A stretch of 64,000 nucleotides of DNA. It comes from Kineosporia sp. NBRC 101731 (lineage in GTDB: Bacteria; Actinomycetota; Actinomycetes; Actinomycetales; Kineosporiaceae). Made by a program: the position numbers and the translations under genes. Below the pieces are notes generated by a model. It was not told where the DNA came from. It did not search any database and saw only the letters and a list, made by a program, of their open reading frames with translations. Shown here in pieces: positions 49,966 to 58,910 of this stretch. The stretch is taken from assembly GCF_030269305.1 (NCBI RefSeq), contig NZ_BSTC01000007.1:310001-374000 (forward strand), read 5' to 3'. How positions within the stretch are numbered: the stretch's first letter is position 1; the number at the start of each line of letters is the position of its first letter.

Positions 49966-52239
49966 GTGACCTCCAGCCGTATGGCCTCCAGCGCCCGGGT
50001 GGCCTGGCTGTTGCTGACCGCTACCGTGCTCGTGGCCGTGCTCACGGTCGTCGAGGAGAATCTGCGCTCGGCCGGGACCGTGCTGGCCGGGGTCGCCGGG
50101 GTCGCGATGATCGTGTCGGGCGTGCGGCGTTACCGCCCCGCCGCAGCGTCCTGGCCCTGGCTGGCCGTGGCCCTGACGCTGTGGACGGTGGCCGCCGCGC
50201 TCGTGCACGGGCAGGGGCGGGGCACCCTGACGGTGGTCGTCTGTGTCTGGGCCGGGCAGATGGTCGCGGCCGGGGTGGTGCTGCACTCCCTCCTCTCCGT
50301 TCCCCGGCAGACGGTCCGTTCGCTCACCGCGGGCCTGGATCTGGCGATCATCGCGGTGGTGCTGGTGCTGGTCGCCGCCCAGATCATCCGGGCCGGGACG
50401 GGCGAGGGCACGAACCGGACCACGGTGCTGGTCTCGAGTGTGGACGTGGTGCTGATCGGGATGCTGGTGCGCTTCGCGGTGGCCCGCCGAGGGCTGGGGC
50501 CCAGCTCCCGGCTGCTGCTGGTGGCGGCCTTCGTGGCCATCGTCTACGACCTGTCCTCAGCCCTGCAGGGCCGGCGGATGTCGCTACCGGGCGAGGCGAG
50601 CCAGGCTCTCGGCGTGCTGATGCCGCTGTTGTTCGGCACCGCGGCCCTGCACCCGTCCATGACCGGGGCCTTCGGCGCCGAGACGTTCGCCCGGCGGCGG
50701 CCCCCCTCGACCGCGCTGCTGGGTCTCCTGCCGCTCGTCCTGGTGCCACCCGCGGTCGGCTGGGTGGCCGACGTCAGCGGGACGAGAAGCCTTCCGGCGT
50801 GGGCGGTCCCGGTGGCGGGCGCGGTCGTCGCCGGTCTGTGCCTGGTGCGGGGCAGTGACGCGCTGCGCCTCAGCGAGCACCTGGCCGAGCACGATCCGCT
50901 GACCGATCTGGCCAACCGGCGGGGTCTGGCCCGGGTCTTCGACGAGGCACCCACCTCGGCCGGGTCCAGCCTGCTGCTCATCGACGTCGACGAATTCAAG
51001 CAGGTCAACGACACCCACGGGCACGACATCGGTGACGCACTCCTGCTGCGCCTGCGCGACCGGCTGCTGCTGGCCACCGGTGAGTCGGGCCTGGTGGCCC
51101 GGCTGGGAGGTGACGAGTTCGTCGTCCTCACCCGGAGCGACCAGGCCGCCGCGGTGGCCGAGCGGTTTCTGCACACCCTGGAAGACCCGTTCGTCGTCGG
51201 TGACCTGGTGCTGCGCACCGGGGCCAGTGTCGGGATCGCCGACGCCGGGGCCGGGACGACACTCGCCGAGCTCCTCACCCATGCCGACGTGGCGATGTAC
51301 GCGGCCAAGGCGGCCGGCGGCATGCAGGCCCTGGCCTTCCAGGCGGACATGCGGATCGAGGTGGCCCGGCGCTTCACCCTGACCAGCCAGATCCGGCAGC
51401 TGCTGGGCAACGAGAACCAGGACGTCGGGCGGCTGGAGATCCGTTACCAGCCGCTGGTCGACCTCAGGTCCGGTGAGGTGGTCGGCGCCGAGGCACTGGT
51501 GCGATGGCTGCACCCGGAGATGGGGCTGCTCGCCCCCGACGCCTTCCTGGGACTGGTCAGCAGCAACCGCCTGGACGCGGAACTGGACGCGGCCGTGCTG
51601 CGTGACGTGCTCACCCAGATGGCCCGATGGCGTGACCAGGGACTGCGCGTCCTGCCGATCAGCGTCAACCTGACCCGCGACAGCCTCGACGACCCCCGCC
51701 TGGCCGACCATGTCCTGGCCGCGCTGGCGAGCCTCGACCTGCCCACGTCGCTGCTGCACCTGGAGATCACCGAGCACCACCAGCTGGCCGCGGACACCCC
51801 GGCCGTGCGCACCCTGCAGGTGCTCGACGCCGCCGGGGTGCTGATCTACCTGGACGACTACGGCACCGGTTACACGTCGCTGGAGTACCTGAACCGCTTC
51901 CCGATCCGGATGCTCAAGCTCGACCGGTCGGTGGTGACCTCCCTGGACGGGGGTCAGGTGCAGTTGGTCGCCGCGGTGAACGCGATGGCTGTCACCCTCG
52001 ACCTGGAGATTCTCGCCGAGGGCATCGAGACGGCGGAACAGCGGGATCAGCTCCTGGCACTGGGGATCCATTACGGGCAGGGGTATCTCTTCTCCCACCC
52101 GCTGACGGTCGCCGATTTCGCGGCGTCCATGCTCACCAGGGCGGACAGCGCCGACAGCGCCGACAGCGCCGACAGCAGGGGGACCGACAGCAAGGGGGCC
52201 GACAGCGCGGGAGCCGACAGCACCGTGCCGGCCGGGTGA
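49966..52239 (+). CDS. Integral-membrane GGDEF-EAL protein
   Basis: A 757-residue protein with eight or so predicted membrane helices in the first 300 residues. The GGDEF domain follows (LGGDEF intact, but no RxxD inhibitory site: TGES at that position), then an EAL domain (YQPLVDL, AEALVRW, VNLTRDSL, HLEITEHHQ, DDYGTGYTS, KLDRSVV, AEGIETA). Unlike the gene at 4541 it has DDYGTG instead of DDFGTG. The C terminus ends in a Ser/Asp/Ala repeat (DSADSADSADS). The start is GTG 49966; ATG 49981 is an alternative. It may be feedback-insensitive. Confidence 0.88.
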   Translation: MTSSRMASSARVAWLLLTATVLVAVLTVVEENLRSAGTVLAGVAGVAMIVSGVRRYRPAAASWPWLAVALTLWTVAAALVHGQGRGTLTVVVCVWAGQMVAAGVVLHSLLSVPRQTVRSLTAGLDLAIIAVVLVLVAAQIIRAGTGEGTNRTTVLVSSVDVVLIGMLVRFAVARRGLGPSSRLLLVAAFVAIVYDLSSALQGRRMSLPGEASQALGVLMPLLFGTAALHPSMTGAFGAETFARRRPPSTALLGLLPLVLVPPAVGWVADVSGTRSLPAWAVPVAGAVVAGLCLVRGSDALRLSEHLAEHDPLTDLANRRGLARVFDEAPTSAGSSLLLIDVDEFKQVNDTHGHDIGDALLLRLRDRLLLATGESGLVARLGGDEFVVLTRSDQAAAVAERFLHTLEDPFVVGDLVLRTGASVGIADAGAGTTLAELLTHADVAMYAAKAAGGMQALAFQADMRIEVARRFTLTSQIRQLLGNENQDVGRLEIRYQPLVDLRSGEVVGAEALVRWLHPEMGLLAPDAFLGLVSSNRLDAELDAAVLRDVLTQMARWRDQGLRVLPISVNLTRDSLDDPRLADHVLAALASLDLPTSLLHLEITEHHQLAADTPAVRTLQVLDAAGVLIYLDDYGTGYTSLEYLNRFPIRMLKLDRSVVTSLDGGQVQLVAAVNAMAVTLDLEILAEGIETAEQRDQLLALGIHYGQGYLFSHPLTVADFAASMLTRADSADSADSADSRGTDSKGADSAGADSTVPAG

Positions 52240-52243
52240 GGCC

Positions 52244-53119
52244 TCAGCCTTTGCGGAAGTGCCAGAGCATCACGGCGGGCGAGGAGTCCAGGACCGCGGC
52301 GGTGGCCGAGGGCACCATCGCCTGGAGTGACCACGGCCAGGTGTCCCAGGTTCCCGCCACGGCGGCACCCGGGCCGTTCCCGGTGGGCGGGCACGGTTCC
52401 TCGCACGCCTCCACCCGGAAACCGGCGGGCAGGGCGGCGCCGAGGTAGTCGCCGGCCCGGTACCGGTGGGACGGGATGAGCGCGGGCTCGCCCTGCGCGG
52501 AACGCACGTGCGCGAGCGAACCCAGGGCCACCCGTTCGTGGTGGACGTCGGTCACGACCAGGTGCCCACCGGGCCGCAGAACCCGCGCGAACTCGGCGAA
52601 GGCCGGGCCCAGTTCCGGTAGGTGGGCCAGAGCCAGGGCGCACACCACCAGGTCCACGGCATCGTCCGGCAGCGGCAGGTGGTGCAGGTCGCCCTGGTGA
52701 AAACGGGCTTGGGGAACGCGTTCGGTGGCCCGGGCGAGCATCTGCGGTGAGCTGTCCACACCGATGACGCGGTGGCCCCGTGCGGCCAGGGCCGCCGTGT
52801 GTCTCCCGGTGCCGCAGGCGGCGTCGAGCACGTCGCCCACCGGCAGGGTGTCCACGATGCCCTGGACGAACGGTTCCTCGAGCGCGAACAACCCGTTGCC
52901 CGGCCGGTCGTACGTGGACGACCAGGCCCGGTACCCCGTCACGGTGTCCACCTCGGCGGCCGTGACTCCCTCACCGGCCAGGGCCGGGTCGGCCAGCAGC
53001 CGGCGCATCTCCGCGACCCGGTCCTCGCCGAAGTCCCGGTCGTGATCACCGGCGAAAGTCTGCAGAAGAGCCAGGCCTTCGATCCCGAGCAGGTAGTGCA
53101 ACGGATGCTGGTAAGCCAT
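52244..53119 (-). CDS. Class I SAM-dependent methyltransferase
   Basis: A 291-residue methyltransferase (Methyltransf_11 type). The SAM motif I is DVLDAACGTGRHTAALAA (about residues 96-113), the acidic motif II is RVIGVDSSPQML, and motif III/IV is VDLVVCALALAHLPEL and LRPGGHLVVTD. The first 70 residues have no recognised domain. It is convergent with the GGDEF-EAL gene (4-bp gap). The substrate is unknown. Confidence 0.87.
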   Translation of the reverse strand: MAYQHPLHYLLGIEGLALLQTFAGDHDRDFGEDRVAEMRRLLADPALAGEGVTAAEVDTVTGYRAWSSTYDRPGNGLFALEEPFVQGIVDTLPVGDVLDAACGTGRHTAALAARGHRVIGVDSSPQMLARATERVPQARFHQGDLHHLPLPDDAVDLVVCALALAHLPELGPAFAEFARVLRPGGHLVVTDVHHERVALGSLAHVRSAQGEPALIPSHRYRAGDYLGAALPAGFRVEACEEPCPPTGNGPGAAVAGTWDTWPWSLQAMVPSATAAVLDSSPAVMLWHFRKG

Positions 53120-53161
53120 GGCGCGACGGTAGGCGGCGGGCGCGGGGACCGCCAGTGGATT

Positions 53162-53536
53162 TCAGGGTTCGAGAGTGAGGACGTCGCGTACGCCCAGGAG
53201 TTTCATCACCGGGCGGGACCAGGCGGGCAGGACGGCCATGCCCTCGTCGTGGCTCAGCAGGTGCACCGGAAGGTCGTGCTGCCGGACCCCTCGGACGGTC
53301 AGGTCGACGTGGCCTGCCGCCCGGGCGTTCGCGACCCAGTTGACGTCGGATCCGTACGGCAGGGCCACGACCCAGCCTCGAGCCGTACGCAGCGCCATGA
53401 CGGGGTTCGCGTAGCCCGTGCCCGAGCGGCGTCCTACGTGATGGACCAGGGCCAGGGGACGACAGCGTCTCGCCAGGGGCACGACGCCCCGGTTGAGGGT
53501 GCGGGGCAGGGCGCGGGCGAAGACCGGAAGTGGCAC
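53162..53536 (-). CDS. Ddn-like nitroreductase/quinone reductase family protein
   Basis: A 124-residue split-barrel protein of the F420-dependent Ddn/DUF385 family: LVHHVGRRSGTGYANPVMAL, GWVVALPYGSDVNWVANARAAG and VRGVRQHDLPVHLLS are typical. By family it binds deazaflavin F420 and reduces quinones or nitro compounds. GTG 53536 has TGAGG six bases upstream. It is divergent from a TetR regulator, which probably controls it through the inverted repeat between them. The protein is slightly shorter than average at the N terminus. Confidence 0.8.
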   Translation of the reverse strand: MPLPVFARALPRTLNRGVVPLARRCRPLALVHHVGRRSGTGYANPVMALRTARGWVVALPYGSDVNWVANARAAGHVDLTVRGVRQHDLPVHLLSHDEGMAVLPAWSRPVMKLLGVRDVLTLEP

Positions 53537-53591
53537 GGCGAACCTCAGAACGACGAAGGGGCAAGGAGTCCGAGCAATTAAGAAACTCTCG

Positions 53592-53624
53592 GTATCTCCA
53601 CCGTAGGCGAGGTGGTTAAGATAC
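53592..53624. promoter_or_regulatory. Inverted repeat overlapping the TetR start
   Basis: GTATCTCCACC (53592-53602) and GGTGGTTAAGATAC (53611-53624) form an inverted repeat with a 3-nt bulge and an 8-nt spacer. It lies between the divergent Ddn-like and TetR genes and covers the GTG at 53612, so it may be the TetR operator. Confidence 0.5.
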
Positions 53625-54265
53625 GCAAGGTGTCTTCCAGGAGAGTCCAGAGCACCCACCGACGCCGCGGTACCCAGCTGGAGTCGGCGATCCTGCAGGC
53701 CGTACTGGAGGAACTGCTCGAGACCGGGTACGCCGACCTGTCCATGACCGCGATCGCCACCCGGGCGGGCACCAGCAAACCCGTGCTCTACCGGCGCTGG
53801 CCCAGCAAGGCCCGCATCGTCCTCGCCGCGTTGCAGGGTCGCTACCAGGCGTCCGAGATCCAGACCCCGGACCGGGGCGACCTGCGCTCGGACCTCCTGG
53901 CCGCCATGACGTCCCTGGCCTCGACGATCGCCGACGTGACGCCCGAACTCCTGTGGGGACTGCTCGCCGACAGCGGTGCCGATCCGGAACTGGCCGGGGC
54001 CGTGCGGGCGGAGTTCACCGACAACGAGCCCGGGGACTGGCTGGACGTCGTGCTGGAGCGGGCCGTCGAGCGCGGCGAGCTGTTCGGGGCGACCCTCACG
54101 CCCCGCCAGCGCCGGCTGCCGATGCAGCTGATGCACGAGCAGGTGATGTCTGCCGGGCACCTGACCCAGAGCGATCTGAGCGAGATGGTGGACGAGGTTC
54201 TCTCGCCTCTGCTGCGTTCTGCCGGACTGCGATCCGGCGCCGGTGGCGGCACAGTGGCAGGGTGA
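53612..54265 (+). CDS. TetR family transcriptional regulator
   Basis: A 217-residue TetR protein. The helix-turn-helix is [20 protein letters not shown] (about residues 43-62), after [19 protein letters not shown]. The C-terminal domain has [20 protein letters not shown] and [11 protein letters not shown], like TetR_C_16-type proteins. GTG 53612 lies within the inverted repeat; GTG 53630 is an alternative start. Its last 4 bp overlap the DUF2256/DUF3253 gene. It likely controls the divergent Ddn-like gene. Confidence 0.87.
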   Translation: MVKIRKVSSRRVQSTHRRRGTQLESAILQAVLEELLETGYADLSMTAIATRAGTSKPVLYRRWPSKARIVLAALQGRYQASEIQTPDRGDLRSDLLAAMTSLASTIADVTPELLWGLLADSGADPELAGAVRAEFTDNEPGDWLDVVLERAVERGELFGATLTPRQRRLPMQLMHEQVMSAGHLTQSDLSEMVDEVLSPLLRSAGLRSGAGGGTVAG

Positions 54266-54636
54266 AGAATCCCGATACCAAGGTGTGCGCGGCCTGCGGG
54301 CGCACCATCACCTGGCGCAAGAAGTGGGCGGCGGACTGGGACTCGGTACGTTACTGCTCGCAGCGCTGCCGCCGGGACAGGGTCGACGACACCGGCCGGC
54401 GTCTGGAGGAGAGCATCGTGGAACTGCTCGGGCAGCGCCGGGCCGGGGCCACTATCTGCCCCTCGGAGGCGGCGCGGGCGGTCGGCGGGCAGGACTGGCG
54501 TGATCTGATGGAGCCCTCCCGGGCTGCGGCCCGCCGGCTCACCGCGGCGGGACAGGTGGTGATCACCCAGGGCGGGACAGTGGTCGACCCCTCGACGGCC
54601 CGGGGCCCGATTCGGATCCGGTGGGCGAAGCCCTGA
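54262..54636 (+). CDS. DUF2256-DUF3253 fusion protein
   Basis: A 124-residue protein. The N-terminal DUF2256 zinc-ribbon is [20 protein letters not shown] then [14 protein letters not shown] (four cysteines), and the C-terminal DUF3253 is a winged-helix-like part with [20 protein letters not shown] and [20 protein letters not shown]. These two domains are often fused in actinobacteria. Function unknown; nucleic-acid binding is plausible. The GTGA overlap with tetR shows co-translation. Confidence 0.85.
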   Translation: MKNPDTKVCAACGRTITWRKKWAADWDSVRYCSQRCRRDRVDDTGRRLEESIVELLGQRRAGATICPSEAARAVGGQDWRDLMEPSRAAARRLTAAGQVVITQGGTVVDPSTARGPIRIRWAKP

Positions 54637-54905
54637 CCCCGTGAGACCCCGTGAGACCCCGCATGGCGCTGCCTGGCCCCTGCCCTGTCGGACCCCGCAA
54701 GGCCCCCCAGGGCGCCCAAAGCAGCCCGTCCGTCAGCCCTCGCCGCGGCTGTCAGGCAGCGAATCGCCTTATGCAGCATCATCTTTGATGATTCTTGAAG
54801 GATGCCCGCGGGATCTGGGCCCGAGGTTCTGCGGCCCTGTCCCCACCCGGTCCTGAGGTCAGTGGCAGGGCCGGGGTCAAGGCCGTTCATGGCATGATGC
54901 GAATC
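54637..54905. other. Intergenic region before the LacI gene
   Basis: This 269-bp spacer starts with repeated GTGAGACCCC units (54641-54660) and holds a hairpin ATCATC-TTT-GATGAT (54778-54792), a possible operator for the downstream LacI regulator. The ATG cluster ATGATGCGAATCATG precedes the gene. No gene is seen. Confidence 0.4.
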
Positions 54906-55958
54906 ATGACGACTGGTGTGAACAGCGGGCACGGAAGAACGCTGGGTCAGGGTTCCGGTCGGCTGCCGACGATGGCTGATATCGCCGAGCACGTGGGGGT
55001 CTCGCGTCAACTCGTCTCCCTGGTCCTGCGGGAGGCCCCGGGGCCCAGTACCGAGTCACGCGAGCGGGTCCTGGCTGCGGCCGCTGAGCTGGGGTATCGC
55101 CCGAACGCCTCGGCCCGCCTGCTGCGGCAGAGTCGGACCCACCTGATCGGTGTTGTCTTCAGTATGCGTAATCCGTTCCAGGTGCGTTTCGTCGAGCGGC
55201 TTTTCGTGCGGGCAGCGGAGCAGGGATTCGGTGTCGTGCTCGGACCGATGACGCAGGAACGACCCCCGGAGGCCGCGGTGTCCGCCCTGATGGAAGCGCG
55301 GGTGGAGGCGCTGGTGGCTTTCAACCCCGGGCCGGACACGCAGGCCCTGACCACGGCGGGTGAGCTCGTGCCGGTGGTGTGGCTGGGGGAATGGGTCGAC
55401 GAGCCGACGCTGGACAACGTGCATGTCGACGAGATCGAAGGGCTGCGGCTGGCCGTGGAACATCTGATGTCGTTGGGCCACAGCGACATCGAGTACATCG
55501 GCGGGCTGGAGAGCCGGGTCGGCGCCGACCGGATCGAGGCCTATCGCAGTGCCATGGCCGGGGCGGGGCTGGCCCGGCAGACGAAGGTGACGGTGACCGG
55601 CTTCTCCGAAGAGGGGGGCGCCTCGGCAGCGCGCCGGATTCTGCGGCGTAAGCGGCGCCCCACCGCCATCGTCTGCGGCGGTGATCAGTGCGCGGCCGGG
55701 GCGCTGGCCGTCTTCGCCCGGGCCGGAGTGGCCGTACCGGAGGAGATCTCGGTGGTTGGTTTCGACGACAGTTACCTGGCGTCGTTGTCGTACCACCAGC
55801 TCACGTCGGTCCGGCAGGATGTCGAGGCGACGGTCGAGGCCACCTTGACATCGGTGCTGGGCCATCTGAATGCGGCCGACGCGCCCCGCCGGGTGACCGC
55901 CACCCGGGTCGAGCTGATCGTGCGGGAATCGACCGGGCCGGCGCGGACCGGGGCGTGA
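54906..55958 (+). CDS. LacI family transcriptional regulator
   Basis: A 350-residue LacI/GalR regulator. The helix-turn-helix (TMADIAEHVGVSRQLVSLVL) begins near residue 23, with the hinge RPNASARLLRQ. The effector domain contains LIGVVFSMRNPFQ, SDIEYIGG, AIVCGGDQCAAGALAVFARA and VVGFDDSYLAS. It is next to an MFS transporter, and the two operator-like palindromes at 57294 lie across the promoter of that gene. It probably represses the sugar genes at 55980-59803 until a sugar binds. The start is the third ATG in ATGATGCGAATCATG; earlier starts are possible. Confidence 0.9.
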   Translation: MTTGVNSGHGRTLGQGSGRLPTMADIAEHVGVSRQLVSLVLREAPGPSTESRERVLAAAAELGYRPNASARLLRQSRTHLIGVVFSMRNPFQVRFVERLFVRAAEQGFGVVLGPMTQERPPEAAVSALMEARVEALVAFNPGPDTQALTTAGELVPVVWLGEWVDEPTLDNVHVDEIEGLRLAVEHLMSLGHSDIEYIGGLESRVGADRIEAYRSAMAGAGLARQTKVTVTGFSEEGGASAARRILRRKRRPTAIVCGGDQCAAGALAVFARAGVAVPEEISVVGFDDSYLASLSYHQLTSVRQDVEATVEATLTSVLGHLNAADAPRRVTATRVELIVRESTGPARTGA

Positions 55959-55979
55959 TGTCCCGGTCCGCGTCCCGGT

Positions 55980-57242
55980 TCAGCGCACGCTGCGGATCGG
56001 GATGATCACCAGGGTGCCGATCAGGGCAACGAAGGCTGCCCCCCACAACAGGGCCGGATAGTTGTCACCACCACCGAGGCCCAGCAGCGTCAGGCCTACG
56101 ACGGGGGCCAAGGACTGCGGCAGCGAATTGGCGATGTTGATCACGCCGAGGTCCTTGCCGGGCTTGTCCGGATCCGGCAGCACCTCCACGACCAGTGCAT
56201 TGTCGACAGCTGCGTAGATGCCGTAGGCGAATCCGAGAATGATCTCGGCGAGGTAGAAGACCGCCACCGTGCCGGCGAGGGCCAGCACCACCAGGCCGAA
56301 GCCGAACATGAGGGTGGACCCCGCGACGAAGATCTTGCGGCGCTGAAGCCGGTCGGTCAGCCATCCCGATGCTGCGGCGGCAGCGAGCAGGGCGATCGTG
56401 TAGAAGAGCACACCGTTGGCGACAGCCTTGACGGCAGCGTCTTCCTCGAGTCCTAGGTGGTCCTTCATGTAGAGCAGGCGGTACGTGGTGAACATGGTGG
56501 TGGCGAGAATGACGCAGAAGCGGGACCACCAGGCGAGCCCGAAGTCCGGGTATTTCAGCGGGTTCGTCCAGAGGGTCGTGAACAGGCCGATGATCGAGGG
56601 CCGGGGCACCCGTTCGTGCGGCAGTACGTCAGGCGTGACCATCACGTAGAAGGTCACCATGACCACTCCCAGCACACCGGGAACGACGAACAGCAGGCCG
56701 AGGTTGCCGACCAGCACCACGGCCGCATACGTGCCGGCCAGGATCGAGATGTTCTGTGACAGGGCCAGGATGCTGGAGGCCTGACCCCGCTGCGCGGCGG
56801 GAACATTGTCGGCGAAACTGGCCAGCAGGCTGGCCGAGGCTGCGTTCGAGGCCAGTTGGCAGACGAGCCAGGCCACGGTCAGCATCGCCACGCTGGTGCT
56901 GGCACCGACCCACGCGAGGCCGGCCAGCAGCACCACGATCCCGCCCATGAGCCAGGGCTTGCGCCGGCCCCAGCGGGTGCGCGTCGAGTCGCTCAGGGCA
57001 CCGAAGATCGGGTTGCCGAAAATGGCTCCCAGAGCCCCGATCGGGAGCACCGTCCCGATCACGGCCGCCGGATTGTCCGGATTCAGATCCTCCGCCTTGA
57101 GCTGCATGGTGACGAACACCGGCGACAGGATGGCAACGAAGATGCCGGCCTGGGCCACGCCCAGGGCCGCGAGGTAGAGCCTGCTGACCGGGTTTTGGCC
57201 GGGATCGGCCGTGACCGGGGCAGCGGGAAGTTCTGTCGTCAT
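55980..57242 (-). CDS. MFS transporter (sugar region)
   Basis: A 420-residue protein with 12 predicted helices. GNPIFGALSDSTRTRWGRRKPW is an MFS motif A of the kind seen in GPH/sugar-type carriers; the C-terminal half has GWLTDRLQRRKIFV. I start it at ATG 57242 because GGAGG is eleven bases upstream; ATG 57272 lacks a ribosome site. It is divergent from a Gfo/Idh/MocA dehydrogenase and convergent with the LacI gene. Import of a sugar or polyol is likely from context. Confidence 0.87.
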   Translation of the reverse strand: MTTELPAAPVTADPGQNPVSRLYLAALGVAQAGIFVAILSPVFVTMQLKAEDLNPDNPAAVIGTVLPIGALGAIFGNPIFGALSDSTRTRWGRRKPWLMGGIVVLLAGLAWVGASTSVAMLTVAWLVCQLASNAASASLLASFADNVPAAQRGQASSILALSQNISILAGTYAAVVLVGNLGLLFVVPGVLGVVMVTFYVMVTPDVLPHERVPRPSIIGLFTTLWTNPLKYPDFGLAWWSRFCVILATTMFTTYRLLYMKDHLGLEEDAAVKAVANGVLFYTIALLAAAAASGWLTDRLQRRKIFVAGSTLMFGFGLVVLALAGTVAVFYLAEIILGFAYGIYAAVDNALVVEVLPDPDKPGKDLGVINIANSLPQSLAPVVGLTLLGLGGGDNYPALLWGAAFVALIGTLVIIPIRSVR

Positions 57243-57293
57243 TGACGCCTCCGATGGCTGTGAAGCAGACATCGCGGTCCCCGGGCCGCGAAT

Positions 57294-57339
57294 TTAGCTC
57301 GTGCTAATCTGCAACTGGCGCCAGCTTAGAACGTGCTAA
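57294..57339. promoter_or_regulatory. Two LacI-type operators between divergent sugar genes
   Basis: TTAGCTCGTGCTAA (57294-57307) and TTAGAACGTGCTAA (57326-57339) are near-identical palindromes with centres 32 bp apart, about three helical turns. A perfect 10-bp palindrome CTGGCGCCAG (57315-57324) lies between them. The TTAGC...GCTAA form with a central CG-type core fits LacI-family sites. They lie in the 135-bp gap between the MFS and oxidoreductase genes. Confidence 0.75.
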
Positions 57340-57377
57340 CCGAAATCTCTACAACGACGTCGAACGGGAGTCAGCAC

Positions 57378-58412
57378 ATGTTGCCCTCGCATCTGCCGGA
57401 GCCGGATCTGTACCGACCGGGAACGGGCGAACCCTCCCTGCGGTGGGGCATCGCCGGTCCGGGCTGGATCGCCGGAGAATTCACCAAAGCCCTCAAGGCA
57501 CACACCAACCAGCAGGTGGTGGCCGTCTCGTCCCGTGCGCAGGAGCGAGGTGCGGCGTTCGCGGCCGAGCACGGCCTTTCCCTGACCTTCGGTTCGGTGG
57601 AGCAGATGGCTGCGCATCCCGAGGTGGACGTCGTCTACATCGCCACTCCGCCCAGCGACCACGTCATCAGTGGCCTGGCCGTGATCGCGGCGGGCAAGCA
57701 CGTGATGATCGAGAAGCCCTTCACCGTCAGCGCGGCGCAGGCGCACCAGCTGGCCGACGCGGCCCGCGCGGCCGGGGTGCTGGCCATGGAAGGCATGTGG
57801 AACCGTTACCTTCCGCAGACGTCGGTCTTGCGTAAGCTGCTCGACGACGGCGTGCTGGGTGAAGTGCGCACCCTGCTGGCCGATCATGGTCAAGCGATCC
57901 CCGCAGACCCCCAGCATCGGCTCTACCGGCCCGAACTGGGTGGTGGCGCGCTGATGGACATCGGCATTTATCCGATGGCGTTCTCCTCGTTCGTGCTGGG
58001 TCCGCCCCGTCAGGTGACGGCCATCGGCAGCATGACCGACACAGGTGTCGATGCCCAGTCGACGATCGTGCTGCAGCACGCCGGGGGAGCACAGTCCACC
58101 CTCTTCTCCTCGATCGTCGGGCGAACCCCGAGCACCGCGACCGTCGCCGGTTCGGAAGCATCCCTTACCTTCGGTGAGTACTTCTACACCCCGACCACTT
58201 TCACGCTCCGCGGGCCCGGGCACTTCGATCCGGTCCTCAGCTGGAGCGACCCGAGCGGTCTGACGCAGTTCGAGGCCCTCTCCTGGGAGGCGACGGCGCT
58301 GGCGACGTTCGTCGGGCAGGGCCGGACGGAATCTCCCGTACACACGCTCAGCGAGATCACTCAGATCATGGACACCATCGACCAGGCCCGCGCCCAGATC
58401 GCCGCGTCCTGA
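57378..58412 (+). CDS. Gfo/Idh/MocA family oxidoreductase 1
   Basis: A 344-residue NAD(P)-dependent dehydrogenase. The Rossmann motif is WGIAGPGWIAGEF (about residues 23-35), a GxGxxA variant, followed by VDVVYIATPPSDH and the EKP motif in KHVMIEKPFTVSA. The C-terminal domain has GGGALMDIGIYPM. Family members oxidise sugars, inositols and related compounds at a hydroxyl. ATG 57378 follows ACGGGAG. It is the first gene of a plus-strand operon with the two genes downstream. Confidence 0.9.
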   Translation: MLPSHLPEPDLYRPGTGEPSLRWGIAGPGWIAGEFTKALKAHTNQQVVAVSSRAQERGAAFAAEHGLSLTFGSVEQMAAHPEVDVVYIATPPSDHVISGLAVIAAGKHVMIEKPFTVSAAQAHQLADAARAAGVLAMEGMWNRYLPQTSVLRKLLDDGVLGEVRTLLADHGQAIPADPQHRLYRPELGGGALMDIGIYPMAFSSFVLGPPRQVTAIGSMTDTGVDAQSTIVLQHAGGAQSTLFSSIVGRTPSTATVAGSEASLTFGEYFYTPTTFTLRGPGHFDPVLSWSDPSGLTQFEALSWEATALATFVGQGRTESPVHTLSEITQIMDTIDQARAQIAAS

Positions 58413-58439
58413 TTCCGAATGGCTGGGGAAGGTAGTGAC

Positions 58440-58910
58440 ATGGAAGACCTGATCGCCGTTCTGGAGAGCCAGGAGAAGGAACTCGTCCTGGAGTCCTTCG
58501 ACCACGCGGACGCCTGGCAGCTGGGATCCCGGATCACCCGGATGGCCCTGGACGCCGGGCACGGGGTGGGGATCGACATCCGCCGGCCGGGGCTCATTCT
58601 CTTCCGTTCCGCCCTGCCGGGCATCACCGCCGACCAGGATGTCTGGATCGCGCGCAAGGCCGCGGTCGTGCTGCGGATGGAGGCCAGCAGCGCACTGGTG
58701 GAGGCCCGCCTGGCCCAGGCCGGGATCGATCCGGCGGCGATCGGCTGGCTGGGGCCCGAATATGCCGTGACCGGTGGGTCATTCCCGATCAGAGTGCACG
58801 GCGCGGGGGTGGTGGCGACGGCGACGGCCTCGGGCCTGTCCTCCCGCGAAGACCACGACCTCATCGTCGAGGGCCTGCGCGCCCATCTCACCGAAGGGGC
58901 GGGCCGGTGA
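58440..58910 (+). CDS. Heme-degrading-domain / UPF0303 family protein
   Basis: A 156-residue protein of the GlcG/HbpS-like UPF0303 family: ESFDHADAWQLGSRIT, HGVGIDIRRPGLILFRSALPG and WIARKAAVVLRMEASS match. The C-terminal part has GGSFPIRVHGAGVVATATASGL. ATG 58440 has GGGGAAGG about eight bases upstream; ATG 58419 is an alternative. Members bind heme or small ligands; in catabolic operons their role is not settled. It overlaps the PD40 gene by 4 bp. Confidence 0.82.
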   Translation: MEDLIAVLESQEKELVLESFDHADAWQLGSRITRMALDAGHGVGIDIRRPGLILFRSALPGITADQDVWIARKAAVVLRMEASSALVEARLAQAGIDPAAIGWLGPEYAVTGGSFPIRVHGAGVVATATASGLSSREDHDLIVEGLRAHLTEGAGR

